A stretch of DNA of 64,000 nucleotides from Phytoseiulus persimilis (Eukaryota; Arthropoda; Arachnida; Mesostigmata; Phytoseiidae), in assembly GCA_037576195.1 (NCBI GenBank), contig CM075102.1, positions 13,636,745 through 13,700,744 of the forward strand, given 5' to 3'. Position 1 is the first letter of the stretch. Each line of letters starts with the position of its first letter. This document shows, piece by piece, positions 24,581-35,713 of the stretch. Under the pieces are notes generated by a model. That model did not search any database. It was not told the DNA's origin and worked only from the letters and a program-made list of their open reading frames with translations. Position numbers and translations under genes: made by a program.

Positions 24581-27500
24581 ATGATGGATCTCTACTACCC
24601 ATGCCTTCTGCCCGACATGATCGAGAGCGATTTGCAAACCGATCTGGGCTGTGGAGTGGAGCTAGGGTCGTCCAATCTTCCTCCACTAGAAGGCATGGGA
24701 GCTTTGGACACGCTCGACCCAGCGTGGCTCACCGATTCGCAAGGACCTCTCCACAATGATCTCGACAGTTTGGACGTGGGCCTCATGGTCAACCCTCAAA
24801 CTGGACTGCCTTCCCTGAGTGAGTATTTCTGATTTTCGGGCGCCATAACTTCCGCGCTGGTTTTCGGCTACTGTAGCGCTAAGTATGTAAGACACTGCCT
24901 GATCGCCTCCAGGCCTATTATCCGCTCGTCTGGATGTCCTTCGAAAATCGATTTGCAGCTTGCTGGCGACCGGTGGAGGGCTCCGCAAACAGTTGTTATC
25001 AGAAAACTTTTCACTTGTGCCGAAAACGTAGTCAGAAACCCCGAATTTCTTCATTCGATAAATCACCCGTTCCTGATTCGGGAGTATTCTGTTTCGGACA
25101 GAATGCTCCTGTAATCGCGAGGCATTTGGCTCCAGATTCCGAACATGATCGCAAAGAGACGAACCCGTCGAGAACTCGTTCGGAGTCGGGGATCTTTCCC
25201 TCACTCGAGTCTAGACTTCAATTCCCGTAATACGGAGTACGGTAATTCTTAGCCTCGGAAGCATTGACGATAGAGCACAAAGACCTTGAGTGAAATTGTT
25301 CACCGCGATGAGCTTTAAAACATCGCTTCGTCGTTTTCACTTTTTCCTCCAACTCCCTCACGGTGCTAGATAGATGAAAATGATGAAGAGCTTTTTTGTC
25401 TGCCTCACTTTTCTGAACGATTTCGGTCATGACAATTTTCCGTCTATTCGCAACGATTCTGCCGGAAACTCGAAAAAACGTGGGCTCCACAACTGGGCTC
25501 ATAAGACTAAGTGCGATAATCGGACTTGGGATTTTTGAGAACTCTCGCGAGAGTTTCCCTCATTTGTATCGGAACGAGTTGAGATAGACGGAAAAGTCTC
25601 ATAACCGAAATTGTTCAGCACGAAGAGGTGGACAAAGAAGCTCTTCATCGTTTTCCCCTATCTAGCACCGTAAGGGATGGAGAGGAAAAAGTGAAAACAA
25701 CGAAGCAATGTTTTAAAGCTCATTGCGGTGAACAATTTCACTCAAAGACTTTTTCGTCTATATTCAATGCTTCTAAGGCTAAGAATTTCCGTACTCCGTA
25801 ATACGGAAATTGATGTCTGCTCGAGTCCGAATGCTGATGTACGTTCGAGCGTGTTCTGATCAAAACCGTTGGTTTGGGGCTCTTTTCCTCTTTGTTTCGG
25901 GGATGCTTCTGATGAATGCATCCCTTTTCAGAGGAACATTCCGCTGAATTGTCAGTTTGTGGGTGTCTGTCGCTGTTAAATAACTTTTGGCGGATCTGTT
26001 GGGGCCTCGTTGTCTTTCCGGCTGGGCTGGCTGACGTTGGCTCGAATCTATCTACCAGTTGTCGAATCGTCGTTGTTACCCTTAGCTGCTTCAGAAATGT
26101 TTGCGGGCTCGATTGATGCACTGTTGGCTGCTTGGTAGGCGCCGCCGTTAGCAAGTGAGCCAGGCGGTCGGTCGGGCGGGCAGGCAAGAAGAAAAGTTTT
26201 CTGCTACAGAAGGGCCTCAGAATACGTGGGACGTGCGGCTACTGTCGTGTACCGTTGCTCCGAAAATTTCTCAGGGCTGGGTGTTTTCGCGAATTCTTTT
26301 CTTTCCTCTCGAAGATATTCGAGTGTTTTCCGGGTCCATAGTGCGAGCCGGAGCAGATGGTAGAGGCGCGCTCCGCTGTTTACATTGGCGACGGGTGTTG
26401 CTTGAGCGACGACCTGGATCCGAGTGCGCGATCCGCTGCCGCGTTCGATAGCTTGAAACTGCTCGGAGCGCGATGTCGTTTGATCCTCGCCAGGGACCGG
26501 GGCGGTTTGGATCCATGGCTCGGTCTCGATGGAGATATACAGACGGAGGGATCGCTGCTCCGCGAGAGATGAATGAGACACAGGATACCAGGGACTCGTT
26601 CGCTCGAACCAACGGATCAATCACAGTACTATTCCCTTAATCGCAGCATTCTCGTCATCATTGGCGACAACGGCGAGCAATAGCGTATCGGAAGCACCCA
26701 GCACATCGGTGAGCAACAGTATTTCAAGTGATGTCATACACTCGACGAAGAAAAGTGTCGGGAGTTTCAACCTGCTTGCCGGTTCTTCAACTACGCACAA
26801 TTCGTCCCAATCTTCGCTGTCGATCGGTGAGTTAACTTCTGAAATCGTATTTCTGAAAATCTTCCACTAGGGAACATCTGTCCCGCGCAGAGGGTCGACG
26901 TCGGTTTCCGTTGCTTGGCGGCAGATGGTGGCCGAGAACTCCCGGCGGATTTTCGGGGCTGCTGTCTGAAAAGAAAGATATCGGGTCCGATTCACGTTCG
27001 GAACAGTTCATTCTGCCCGGTTACCTTCTCGGATCGGGCCCTGCCAGTCATCAACGGGAGGTCCCGTAGCCTGGAGCATCAGTGAAATATTCTGATTAAT
27101 GGAGGCAGAACCTCACGAGCCGTCGGTAGCATGGAAAGAAGAATCTGAAACTCGGTTCTCTTCCAGGAAACTCAGCGTCGGCAGCCACTCCGATCGTGGC
27201 GACTGCGGCATTAGGAGGTTTGATCCACAATCAGGGTACCATAGCACCGCAGCCGCTCACTGCATCAAATGTTCAAGCTCTACTCGGACAATCTAACTCT
27301 GTGAGTTTCGGTCGGGAGCTCTCCGTCGCTCGCTAGAACGGTTCGAATCGGCGAACATGCTGAGGCCTGACGGAGTCGGTGACTCGTCACGGAAACGGTT
27401 GTCGCCCGCGATCAGACACCCCAGTTAACCGACTTCGGACACAATTTGCTAACATTTATTCCACGTGTTTCCAGACGGGTCAACACTCGCAGCCGGCGGC

Positions 27501-30500
27501 CAAAAAGTCGAGACTGAATGATCACCCCGACCATGAGTCTTCCTCTGCACCCGAGCCGGCAGCCACGAGCACCGACGGAGTCAAATCGGCGTTCCCCAAA
27601 CCGGCGTATTCGTATTCTTGTCTCATCGCCATGGCCCTGAAAAACTCCAAGACTGGATCGTTGCCAGTGAACGAAATCTACAACTTCATGATGTAAGTTT
27701 GCTTCGATTTCCGCCTTTCTCGGTGATGCCCGCTGACGCCCCGGGCGCGATGACTCTCCGCCGCCTCGAATCCTCGACGATTCCCTGCATGTTCGCATTT
27801 ACAACCACTGTTCAAGATTTCCGCTGTTTCGCCCCTCGGATCCCTCCGTTTCGGTGCTCTCTGGCCGGAGTTTTCCACCCTGATCGCGGTTTTGGCGAAT
27901 ATAGCGCTTGGTTATGCTGATGTGGGAGGTCTCACTCCGGCCAGTGCTACCCAGAAGACCAGGTTCAAGGCCAGTCGTCGGAGTGGCCGCCGGCAGCAAC
28001 GGGTTGAGCGGCGGAAAGGGTTCCAATGGGGAGAAAGAGAGAGGCCAACCATGGGAACACGAGGTGGCTCGGCGGGCGGATTCCAATGGAAGGTTCCAAG
28101 CCATTCAAGGACACAAACGCGCGCGATTGCTTACCGGCTGCCTGGTTGGCACTTGCTTGCCTCGCTGCTAGGTCGCTCGGAGATGGACAGACCGAATTTC
28201 GGTCGCCTCGTTTAATATTTAAAGTTCAGTGATCCTCTTCACAATTATTTTATATCCGATCTTCGTGAGCTTTTGCCTGCGGCGGGAGAAACCGAACCAG
28301 CGGCTCAATCAGGGACCGAGTCCCAATCCTCCGATTGAGATTTCAACAAAGGTCTTTCGAGTGCAGAATCCATGCGCAGTTACCGAAGCTTCAGAACACC
28401 TCGTCAAACCCCTCTCATTGCGTCTCAGTCCTGAGATGGAGGAGTAATCCATTCATGGGAACTGCCGTGCCAATCGGACGATCGACAGATAAACCTCCGC
28501 CCCCCCCCCCCCCCCCACCGCCTCTGCTTTCTTCAACAGAAATCTGACTCTCGTTTTCTCCCGCAGCGAGAATTTCCCGTACTTCAAGACCGCCCCGAAC
28601 GGCTGGAAGAACAGTGTCCGCCACAATCTCTCATTGAACAAATGTTTCGAGAAAATCGAGAAGCCCACCACCGGACCCAACGGTTCTCAGCGGAAAGGCT
28701 GCCTGTGGGCAATGAATCCGTCGAAAGTGGGTAAGATGGACGAAGAAGTTCAGAAATGGTCGAAGAAGGACCCCGCGAACATTCGTCGAAGTATGGCTCA
28801 GCCCGACCGACTCGAACTGCTTGAGAAAGGCTTTCTGAAAGATCTCTACACCGAACTTGATGGAGTCGAAGACGAGGAAGAGGAGGAAGTCGAAGACACA
28901 GTTTCCTCGGTCGAAGAAGACATTGAGGCCATGTTGCCAGACACTCCACCGACGTCTCAGGACGAAAACGCCGTCAAGGTCAAAGTGATGGATAGTGCTT
29001 TAGATAAGGTGAGCTTTCAGATCTACAATTAGACGGTCGCGTCGCTCTGTAGGTCTGGAAACCGTAAGCTCTTTTTATGCATTACTGCTCTGTGGACAAT
29101 GAATTGGCCTATGCCGACCAGCATCGTATTGTAACAACATCGTATACACACAACGAAGTGTCATTCACTCGGCCCGCCAATATTGTGAAGGGAAAAGGGT
29201 GGAACAACTCCTGTGCTCAGAGGGAGAAGGGTAAGCGGGCAGGTAGAAGGCCAGCCGGCCGGCCGGCCGTGAAACTAAGGGGTCGACGGCGGAAACCATG
29301 AGGGTACTTGAAGGAAGCTGGGCGGTTCTGAGACTTGTCACTGTGTGCTCGAATTATGCGGTTTCTGCTCGTGAGATCGGGAACTGAACACCGGGTCAGG
29401 ACACTGTTGAAGAAGGCGTCTGCTACAGCCGGACGGCTGCCTTGTTTTTTTCTGTTTTTGATATTTTGCTACTTTTGTGATCAGTTTCCTTATATGAAAG
29501 TTTTCTCAGTCAGCTTTCGTATAACGAGTTAATGTGGTCTCATAGTTAGAGGGGAAGGAATGGAAAAGAGATCGGATGCGATAGACAAAGTGAAAGAAGG
29601 AAGGGAGGATCTCCGAGGTCCCTTGTGCCGGAAGATGGTTCAAAACCAAGCGCTCGTCAGATACAGGCGAAGAGGTTACGAGGTTCGCCGATCGACTGAG
29701 TTCTCACCTCTGGGGTAGAAGTTTGCCAGGCTACAAGTTTCTAGAGAGAACACGGAAACGCCGTCATATTCGGCGTGTTTCTCCAAAGGTGCAGCTGGAG
29801 CTCAAACCGTCGAGGAGCTACATCAAGAGGAACCTTGTTTCGATCGGGTTCTTGAGGCTCTGCTCCGGTTTTTAGGGAGCGTAATTGTCCAACCCCGCGA
29901 ACCGTAAGCGATTTATGAGCTAGAGAATTCTTGATGAATCTAGAAAGACGCCGCAGAGTCTCTGTGACCGCGATGTTATTGAAACTGGTTTCGTTCGGTT
30001 GATTAACTTCGGATTACCCGCATTCGAAGTACCTTGGAATATCGACCCGATCACATCATTTTCGAGAACACCCTGCGCATCTCATTGCTGGAGACCGAGC
30101 GGCCTTCGGAACATAACTCGTCGATTAGCGAACTTCCAGCAGATCCAATTCAAGCACAGAAAGTGATGTACACAGGGTGAAAAATCCCGGAAAACGAATG
30201 TTTGAAAAGCAACATTCGGTGATCTCAATCCCGGAGTATCACCGGAATCCGGACGATGGTTCTGCAAGTTCTGCGTGGCTTGAGGGGTGTGAGGGCTGAG
30301 TAATGCAACTACTACCTACTATTACAGCTACTGCTATCACTATCATCATTATTATTATTACGACTGCTACTACTTTAACTTGGACGAAACGAGGTTCCGT
30401 GAGGGCCAGACTTGACAAATGTATGATTGGCTCGCATTGAGGGCGTTTCACTCAGGAGTGGACTCAATTGTTGTTTTGTTAATATATTCTCCTTGTTTGA

Positions 30501-31701
30501 GTTCATTTTCTTTCGTTGAGCGAACGTACGTATGGCCAGTCACAAGATTTGTTAAATATACTTTTGTGAATAAGTGAAATGCAGAGAGACAGACAATCGC
30601 TCTTGCACACGCGTCTACGGCCGCAACGATACGTCGACGACTCTGCCGCTGTCTCGGGGGCTTTCGAGCCGTGATCTGAACAAACTAATCGTTTTTCCTG
30701 CGAATTCCCACAAGGCGCTCGGGATCGCAACCGATTTCATCTCTCTCGGACTTGTAGAAGTTCGCCCGAGCTCGTCGTTCAGTACCCGACCCCCGAGTAA
30801 TCCTGAAGATAGGAGAAACAACGTTTTACAACAAACTGGAGCTCTCTGCTTGACTCGAAGACACAGTGACAAACTTCTGACTTCGTCGACTTGGTCCTAT
30901 GTATTTACTAGTGTAACTAGTACTATGTACTAGTCTAGTGTTTCTCTACACGAATAACCATAACATGAAATATCAACCACAAGACAAAGATGAACGTGGA
31001 ACGTTTTACGAGGAGAATAAAAACCTGATGACAACGATGATGATGATGATGATAACGATAACGGTGACCATGGTACGACGACTGATACGAAGACAAAAAC
31101 GAACAGACGAACTAGGCCGAGTATTTGGGCGAGTAGACATGAAGTTGAGAGTGAAAGATGTGGCTGTATATTTTTTATACTGTAAAGTGAAAATCATCCA
31201 TCGCCAGCAGCTGCAGTGAAAAACCACCACCACAACAAAAATACATGGAGCCCATAGATAGCGTGTAAGTGAAACATATGGAACATCCCTCAACCGAGCA
31301 TCTACTGAACATTCTGTACCAAGACACACATTCACTGCGGCGCATCCTCCCCATAGTGTCGAATAAATGACTTGTGTATAGACTATTCAAAAAAATAACC
31401 GCCGTCATTAATCGTTGTCGAACTGAACGTGACTCTGAAGAGCAGGGAAACCATTTGCCATTTTCAGAGAACTTTCGTTCTTCAGATTGCTACTACGCTT
31501 CCTAACTACCCGCAACCCGGAGAACCGCCGCTTTGCGAGTATTCAAAGTCCGTGAGGAAAAAACGCGGTGATCCCTTAGATGGCTCCGGCAGATACTGTG
31601 TGGAGGAAAAAATTTGCGACAATTCGCGGGAACTGTTGGGGGCGACTCCCGGCCTCATGTATGCGGCGCTTGATCGGGACAAGAAACGTTCCGTATTTTA
31701 G
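24581..31701 (+). CDS. Forkhead transcription factor, FoxN1/FoxN4 type
   Basis: Exons that join in phase are 24581-24818, 26647-26826, 27167-27300, 27475-27692 and 28567-29008. From there the message either reads on to TAG at 29032 (411 residues) or splices to a phase-0 exon at about 31468 or 31486 ending with TAG at 31701. The forkhead domain is split between exons 4 and 5: [19 protein letters not shown], then [20 protein letters not shown] and [11 protein letters not shown]. These are diagnostic of the FoxN1/4 branch rather than FoxN2/3. Exon 1 encodes an acidic N-terminus ([18 protein letters not shown]). Exons 2 and 3 are Ser/Thr- and Ala-rich, and the post-domain region is strongly acidic, as in an activation domain. 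In vertebrates these nuclear factors control epithelial and neural progenitor fate. Intron 1 is about 1.8 kb and holds a foldback element. Confidence 0.85.
25203..25828. mobile_element. Foldback (long inverted repeat) element, non-coding
   Basis: The left arm (about 25203-25475) and right arm (about 25545-25828) are imperfect reverse complements, with a spacer of about 70 bases. Matching landmarks include CGTAATACGGAGTACGG on the left against its complement near 25790, GTGAAATTGTTCACCGC, TTTTCACTTTTTCC and TTTTCCGTCTAT. No long ORF is present. This is the structure of a foldback or MITE-type element. It lies in intron 1 of the FoxN gene. I could not define a target-site duplication. Confidence 0.75.
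26160..26186. repeat. Short GGCG/GGCA/GGTC repeat
   Basis: Degenerate tetranucleotide units (GGCGGTCGGTCGGGCGGGCAGGCA) of the same kind as the GGCT tracts. Confidence 0.55.
28500..28516. repeat. C17 homopolymer in FoxN intron 4
   Basis: A run of 17 cytosines ends about 50 bases upstream of the exon 5 acceptor at 28566, next to further CCGCC sequence. Length error in sequencing is likely. Confidence 0.9.
29250..29268. repeat. (GGCC)n repeat
   Basis: CCAGCCGGCCGGCCGGCCG, another member of the local GC-rich tetranucleotide family. Confidence 0.75.
30306..30376. repeat. Triplet microsatellite (CTA/CTG/ATT)
   Basis: Imperfect CTACTACC, GCTACTGCTATCA and CATTATTATTATTA units over about 70 bases. 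Confidence 0.7.
31025..31054. repeat. (GAT)n microsatellite
   Basis: A run of five to six GAT units (ACGATGATGATGATGATGATAACG) flanked by degenerate copies. Confidence 0.75.
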
Positions 31702-31827
31702 GAACTTGCGCCAACTCCTCGATTAGAATGAGGCAGGGCGGCCATTTTAGAAAACTTGGGGGTTCTTGAGCTGAGAACTTCGTTTCACACTTCCACGCTC
31801 GCATTCGTTTCAACAGGTTGAGTGCCA

Positions 31828-31849
31828 TGAGGGACGCCGGCGTCCCTCA
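31828..31849. repeat. Left subterminal 22-base palindrome of the piggyBac
   Basis: The half-site TGAGGGACGCC is followed by its exact reverse complement. The same 22 bases occur at the right end. It is a candidate transposase-binding or hairpin site. Confidence 0.9.
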
Positions 31850-32100
31850 CAATGATCCTCGATTGTAGTCGCCGTGAGAGTCGGGCATTCGCCGTGGTTC
31901 CGATCCGCGGGTTTCGCGGGATCGCCAGAGCTTCACTTTATTCACAATTGCAATGGCCTGAGGGTGGCGCTCTTGGAGGGACAGGGAATCTAATCATCTT
32001 CTAGTACTAGTTATTCTCAACCCACCATGCCGCTGCTCGCAGTCTTCTGTGGATTCACAGCGCTTGTAACTTCGGCGTTCTCATCCGAGAAAGACTGATT

Positions 32101-33960
32101 ATGATGTTGACGCAGGCGACGTTCCTTGCTCGTGGCGTGGAACTGTCTTTCGAGAGCTGTGTCGGACCTGAATCAGAGAATCCGGAAGTTTTCAAGTGCA
32201 CTAGCCGCCCGTTCTGGGATTGTTCAAATGGGAGAGGCGAGCTGCAGCGGTCCTGCGGTCGCTGCCTTCGACCGTCTAGGAAGAGGAAGAGTTTGGCAGA
32301 GCGAGACAAGAACATATACGAATTTTCAGACTATACAACTGAGAGTGAGTGTTACTGCGATTCTGGTTCAGTATTCTCAGGGGGTGCGCCAACCTCCGAT
32401 GCTGATGAATCCGATGACCCGCGGCCCCCCGATCAGAAGGAATCTCGGTGACGTCGAACGCTCCAGCTCTCTGGAAGGGTTTAGGCCAACAATATCTCCG
32501 CAAAATCGATTGCTCTGCGCGTGGGGCTGTCCATCACCACGCAACCTTCCCTCCGGAGATCGATAATTTGCAACCAGCGCAAGTGTACGAGATCGTTTTC
32601 AACAAGGACCTTCTCGACTTCGCTGCGGAAACCAAGCGGAACGCGAGAAAGTACATCAGCACTGAGAAGTTAGCTCCGAAGAGCAGAGCAAGGTCTTGGA
32701 GAGGAACGTGCTCAGAAGAGCTGAGGAATTTTTTTGGCATTGTTCTGTATACTGGAATCGTGAGGTATCCGTGCATGTACGATTACTGGAGCAGAAACTC
32801 TCTGTATGGGAATGATCTCATCACCTTCTGCATGAGCCGAAACAGGTTCCAATCACTGCTCCGTTTCGTGCATTTCTCAGACAACAGCGAAGGTGACCAC
32901 GCTGATAAGTCGAGAAAGTTCATCAAGGTGCTCAACAAGCTCCAAGACAAAATCAGCGAAGTTTTCACACCGGGAGAAAAACTGACGGTAGATGAGACCA
33001 TGATCCCGTTCAGTGGCCGGCTTTCGTTCCGCCACTATATACCTAGTAAAAGTCACAACTATGGCGTCAAAATGTTCAAACTCTGCAATCCCGGGGGATG
33101 CACGCTTCGAATGCAGATATTCACGGAAAAAAAGGCCGTTTTTAGGAGTCTTCCGGCCGACATCGTAATGGACCTTTCTGAACCATACCAAGATGAGGGA
33201 AGGACAGTGGCTACTGACAACTACTTCACTTCCGTGCCCCTCGCGAGAGAATTACTGCGACGGCGAACCCATCTTGTTGGAACGCTGCGGGGAAACCCGA
33301 AAACGTCTGCCGCAATACGTTGTGAACACGCGGTTACAGCGGAATCAAATCGTTGGAAGGTTGTCAAGCGATGGAATCGTTGTCGGCAAATGGAGAGACA
33401 AACGCGACGTGTTTTTCCTCAGTACAAAAAACGATCTCCGGATGGTGGAATCAGGGAAGTTGAGGAGCGATGGCTTTCGAAAAATCACACCAGCCGTAAT
33501 CCTTGACTACAACATAACTAAACAAGGCGTCGACATGTCGGATCATATAGCGAGCTATCATTCTCCATTGAGGCGAAGTATCCGATGGTATCACAAAGTT
33601 GTTTTCGAAATCGTCTTGAATACTGCCATTGTCAATTCTAGATTCAGCAAACTGACGAAGAAAAACGTATCGATGACGAGTTTCCGCGAAGCAATCATCC
33701 GGTATCTTCTTGGCATTGACAAGCCTCCGTTCCAGAACAGGGAACGCTCCTCTCGCTCGGAACAGGGCCATAACTTTGGTTCCATCGATGTCAACGATGC
33801 TAGGTATCGGAAAATGAGAGAGAAATGCCAAGACTGTTATTCTGAGACCGCGAGCCCTCAGGGTAGGCTGGCGGCTCAGAACACAGTGAAAAAAGTGAAT
33901 ACAAGGTGCCGAGAATGTGAGAAATGGCTGTGCACGGGCTGTTTCATCAAGTCTCATTAG
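32101..33960 (+). pseudogene. piggyBac transposase, interrupted by two frameshifts
   Basis: The frame from 32101 gives an acidic N-terminus (SDADESDDPRPP). Near the C6 run at about 32425-32430 the homology moves to the frame that runs to about 33290, then to a third segment ending with TAG at 33960. The core carries the three catalytic aspartates of the piggyBac DDD triad: LTVDETMIPFSGR, TVATDNYFTSVPL and GVDMSDHIASY. The C-terminus has a Cys-rich zinc-binding finger (CQDC, then CRECEKWLCTGC). All hallmark motifs are intact, so inactivation is recent or the shifts are assembly errors. The protein would cut and paste the element between its terminal repeats. Confidence 0.85.
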
Positions 33961-34107
33961 AGCTCTCCTCGGGCAGAATCCATCTATTTTGAATGCTCGG
34001 TTGCCTTATATATGGATATTTTCCTCCTTCCTGTACCATCTGGATGTGTTTTCATTTGAAATTTTACAGCAGCAGCTCTCAGAACGTTTTCAGCTCCCCA
34101 GGTGCCG

Positions 34108-34129
34108 TGAGGGACGCCGGCGTCCCTCA
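34108..34129. repeat. Right subterminal 22-base palindrome of the piggyBac
   Basis: Identical to the left copy. It is preceded by AGGTGCC, whose complement GGCACCT lies about 20 bases downstream of the palindrome, so a larger stem is possible. Confidence 0.9.
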
Positions 34130-34494
34130 AGCCCATACACATAGGCGGCACCTGGCATATGCGGTTTCGTTCAACAAGGATGGCACTCAACAGGTCAAAC
34201 TCGATCGTGTGGAATCCTGAAGATCCGCTTCTTAGCTCTCCCCGGAGACGTATAAGTCATCGAGCATTTCGCTGTCGAGCGCTGCGCGATGGTCTGCTAG
34301 CAATTGGCGCACCGTGATGAAATGGATGCAGAATTTATCCAGAGTCCGCGACTTGTATCCCGAAAGAACGAAGCCTCTTCCATAACGTGACAAACACCGT
34401 CGCGAAGAGAAACGGAAGATGACTCGCGCTCCGATCGAGCGGGCTCTCGGCATACTGCTTCCAAGCCCGTAACCTTCTTGGTCCGCCGGAAAGC

Positions 34495-34723
34495 GATGAC
34501 GCACCGGCCGCCGCGAACCTCCGGACCGGTCGGTGAATACGGCGGTCTGAATCCTAATCTCAACAGAATGAATATTCCTCGTTCTGCAGGCGAGTCGATG
34601 AACTGCGAGGAGGCGTTTGATCCTATGACGGGATCCCGAAGATTGGGTCTCGCGCAGAGTCAACTGATGAAGTTCCTGAACGATCCGAATTCGCGAAGTT
34701 TCGAGGAAGTATCGCCGCTGTGA
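34495..34723 (+). CDS. Small acidic protein or 3' coding exon, unrecognised
   Basis: The ATG at 34495 opens a 75-residue frame ending TGA at 34723. The frame is open further upstream to about 34395, so this may instead be the last exon of a longer gene. The product contains GGLNPNLNRMNIPR and LAQSQLMKFLNDPNSRSFEE and looks like real protein sequence, but I cannot name a family. It begins about 300 bases outside the right end of the piggyBac, so an upstream exon could lie across the transposon. Confidence 0.4.
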
Positions 34724-34734
34724 ACGAACAATTC

Positions 34735-35700
34735 GATGATCACCGCCGCGACAGGGAGCAAAATAACATTCATTATTACCGACAATGTTCTCCCGGGAGT
34801 TCTGACATGTACAGAAATGTGATGCTGTACGGGGTTGGCGGTGTTTTCGATATCATTTTGCCGCATTAGCATTGCAACTCGTTCCCATCGACTGTCGAGC
34901 TCGTAGTCCTTGTATTGAGCCCATACGAAAAGATGCGCAGACGGTAATGGAATGCAAATTAGATGTACCTCGCAGGAGTCCGAATTTAAACGATGCAGAC
35001 TCTCTCCTGCCTCGAAGTGCGAGCCGCCGTGGCAAATGCCTGGTGGGTGTGTTTGAGAAACATTCCGCTGGGATTTGTGCGTAGAATATTCAGGTCGAAC
35101 TCGGGTAAATTGGATATCGACGGCGCAAGCCAGCAAGTTACCCGGGTCTTCATGCTGGGAGAGTCACGTACAAACTGTCAACGATTCCCGGGTGTTCGTT
35201 CCTCGCTTCTCTGGAAGTGCCTTCGTCAACCTTCCGGAGTGGGGCTGCTCCGCGGGGAGCGAATGCCTGTTCTCCTTGATCGAAGATGCCGAGTCGCGCC
35301 GGTTCAATCGCCATTCGCCCCGGTTCCGAAAGCTTCGAGTAGAGTTGAGCCTTCGCTTGCCAAAAGGCGTTGCTGTCTCGGGGACCATTGAGTGGAAATT
35401 CGCAGCTTTCTACGTTGGATGTTCCTTCTCTTCTTCTCGCGTCTGAATTTCGCCAAAGACGTTTGGTTCCTCATGATTGACTTGAGGGCTGTCGGTAAGC
35501 AGATGTGACGTAGCCATCCAGGCAGCAAGCGAGCGAGCGCGCGTGCCGCTGGGCTGCTTGTCGGTCGAAGGAACGGATGTGGTATTACAGAAAACGAGGG
35601 AGAAAATACGAGTGTTTTTTCCGGAGCCGGCTATTGTTCGAGAAAAGCATTGGAGGCAACTGCCGCCCGAATCTCAAGATTCACCAAGTGCATCGCTTGT
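34735..35700. other. Gap: no assigned gene
   Basis: A plus-strand frame (35075-35446) and a minus-strand frame (34660-35136, with one hydrophobic stretch) are open but conflict with neighbouring frames and match nothing I know. Confidence 0.4.
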
Positions 35701-35713
35701 CTGATAAACCGGA

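Larger units (their letters stand above)
29033..31440. other. Intron or 3' flank of FoxN: no coding signal
   Basis: This is the last FoxN intron if the 31468 exon is used, or 3' flank if translation ends at 29032. ORFs are short and overlapping. A CTA/ATT triplet-rich tract is at 30306-30376, and an (ATG)n run is at 31025-31054. Confidence 0.5.
31817..34191 (+). mobile_element. piggyBac-family DNA transposon, about 2.4 kb
   Basis: A 12-base terminal inverted repeat GTTGAGTGCCAT (31817-31828) recurs as ATGGCACTCAAC at 34180-34191, bounding 2375 bases that contain a piggyBac transposase. A 22-base perfect palindrome lies inside each end: directly beside the left repeat (31828-31849) and 50 bases inside the right repeat (34108-34129). 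The classic Trichoplusia piggyBac also has asymmetric subterminal repeats. The expected TTAA target duplication is not visible at either edge. It sits between the FoxN gene and a small downstream ORF. Confidence 0.75.

Noticed and set aside
34660-35136. 158-codon minus ORF with a hydrophobic stretch
   Set aside because: No ATG at its start, and its end is antisense to a better plus-strand frame.
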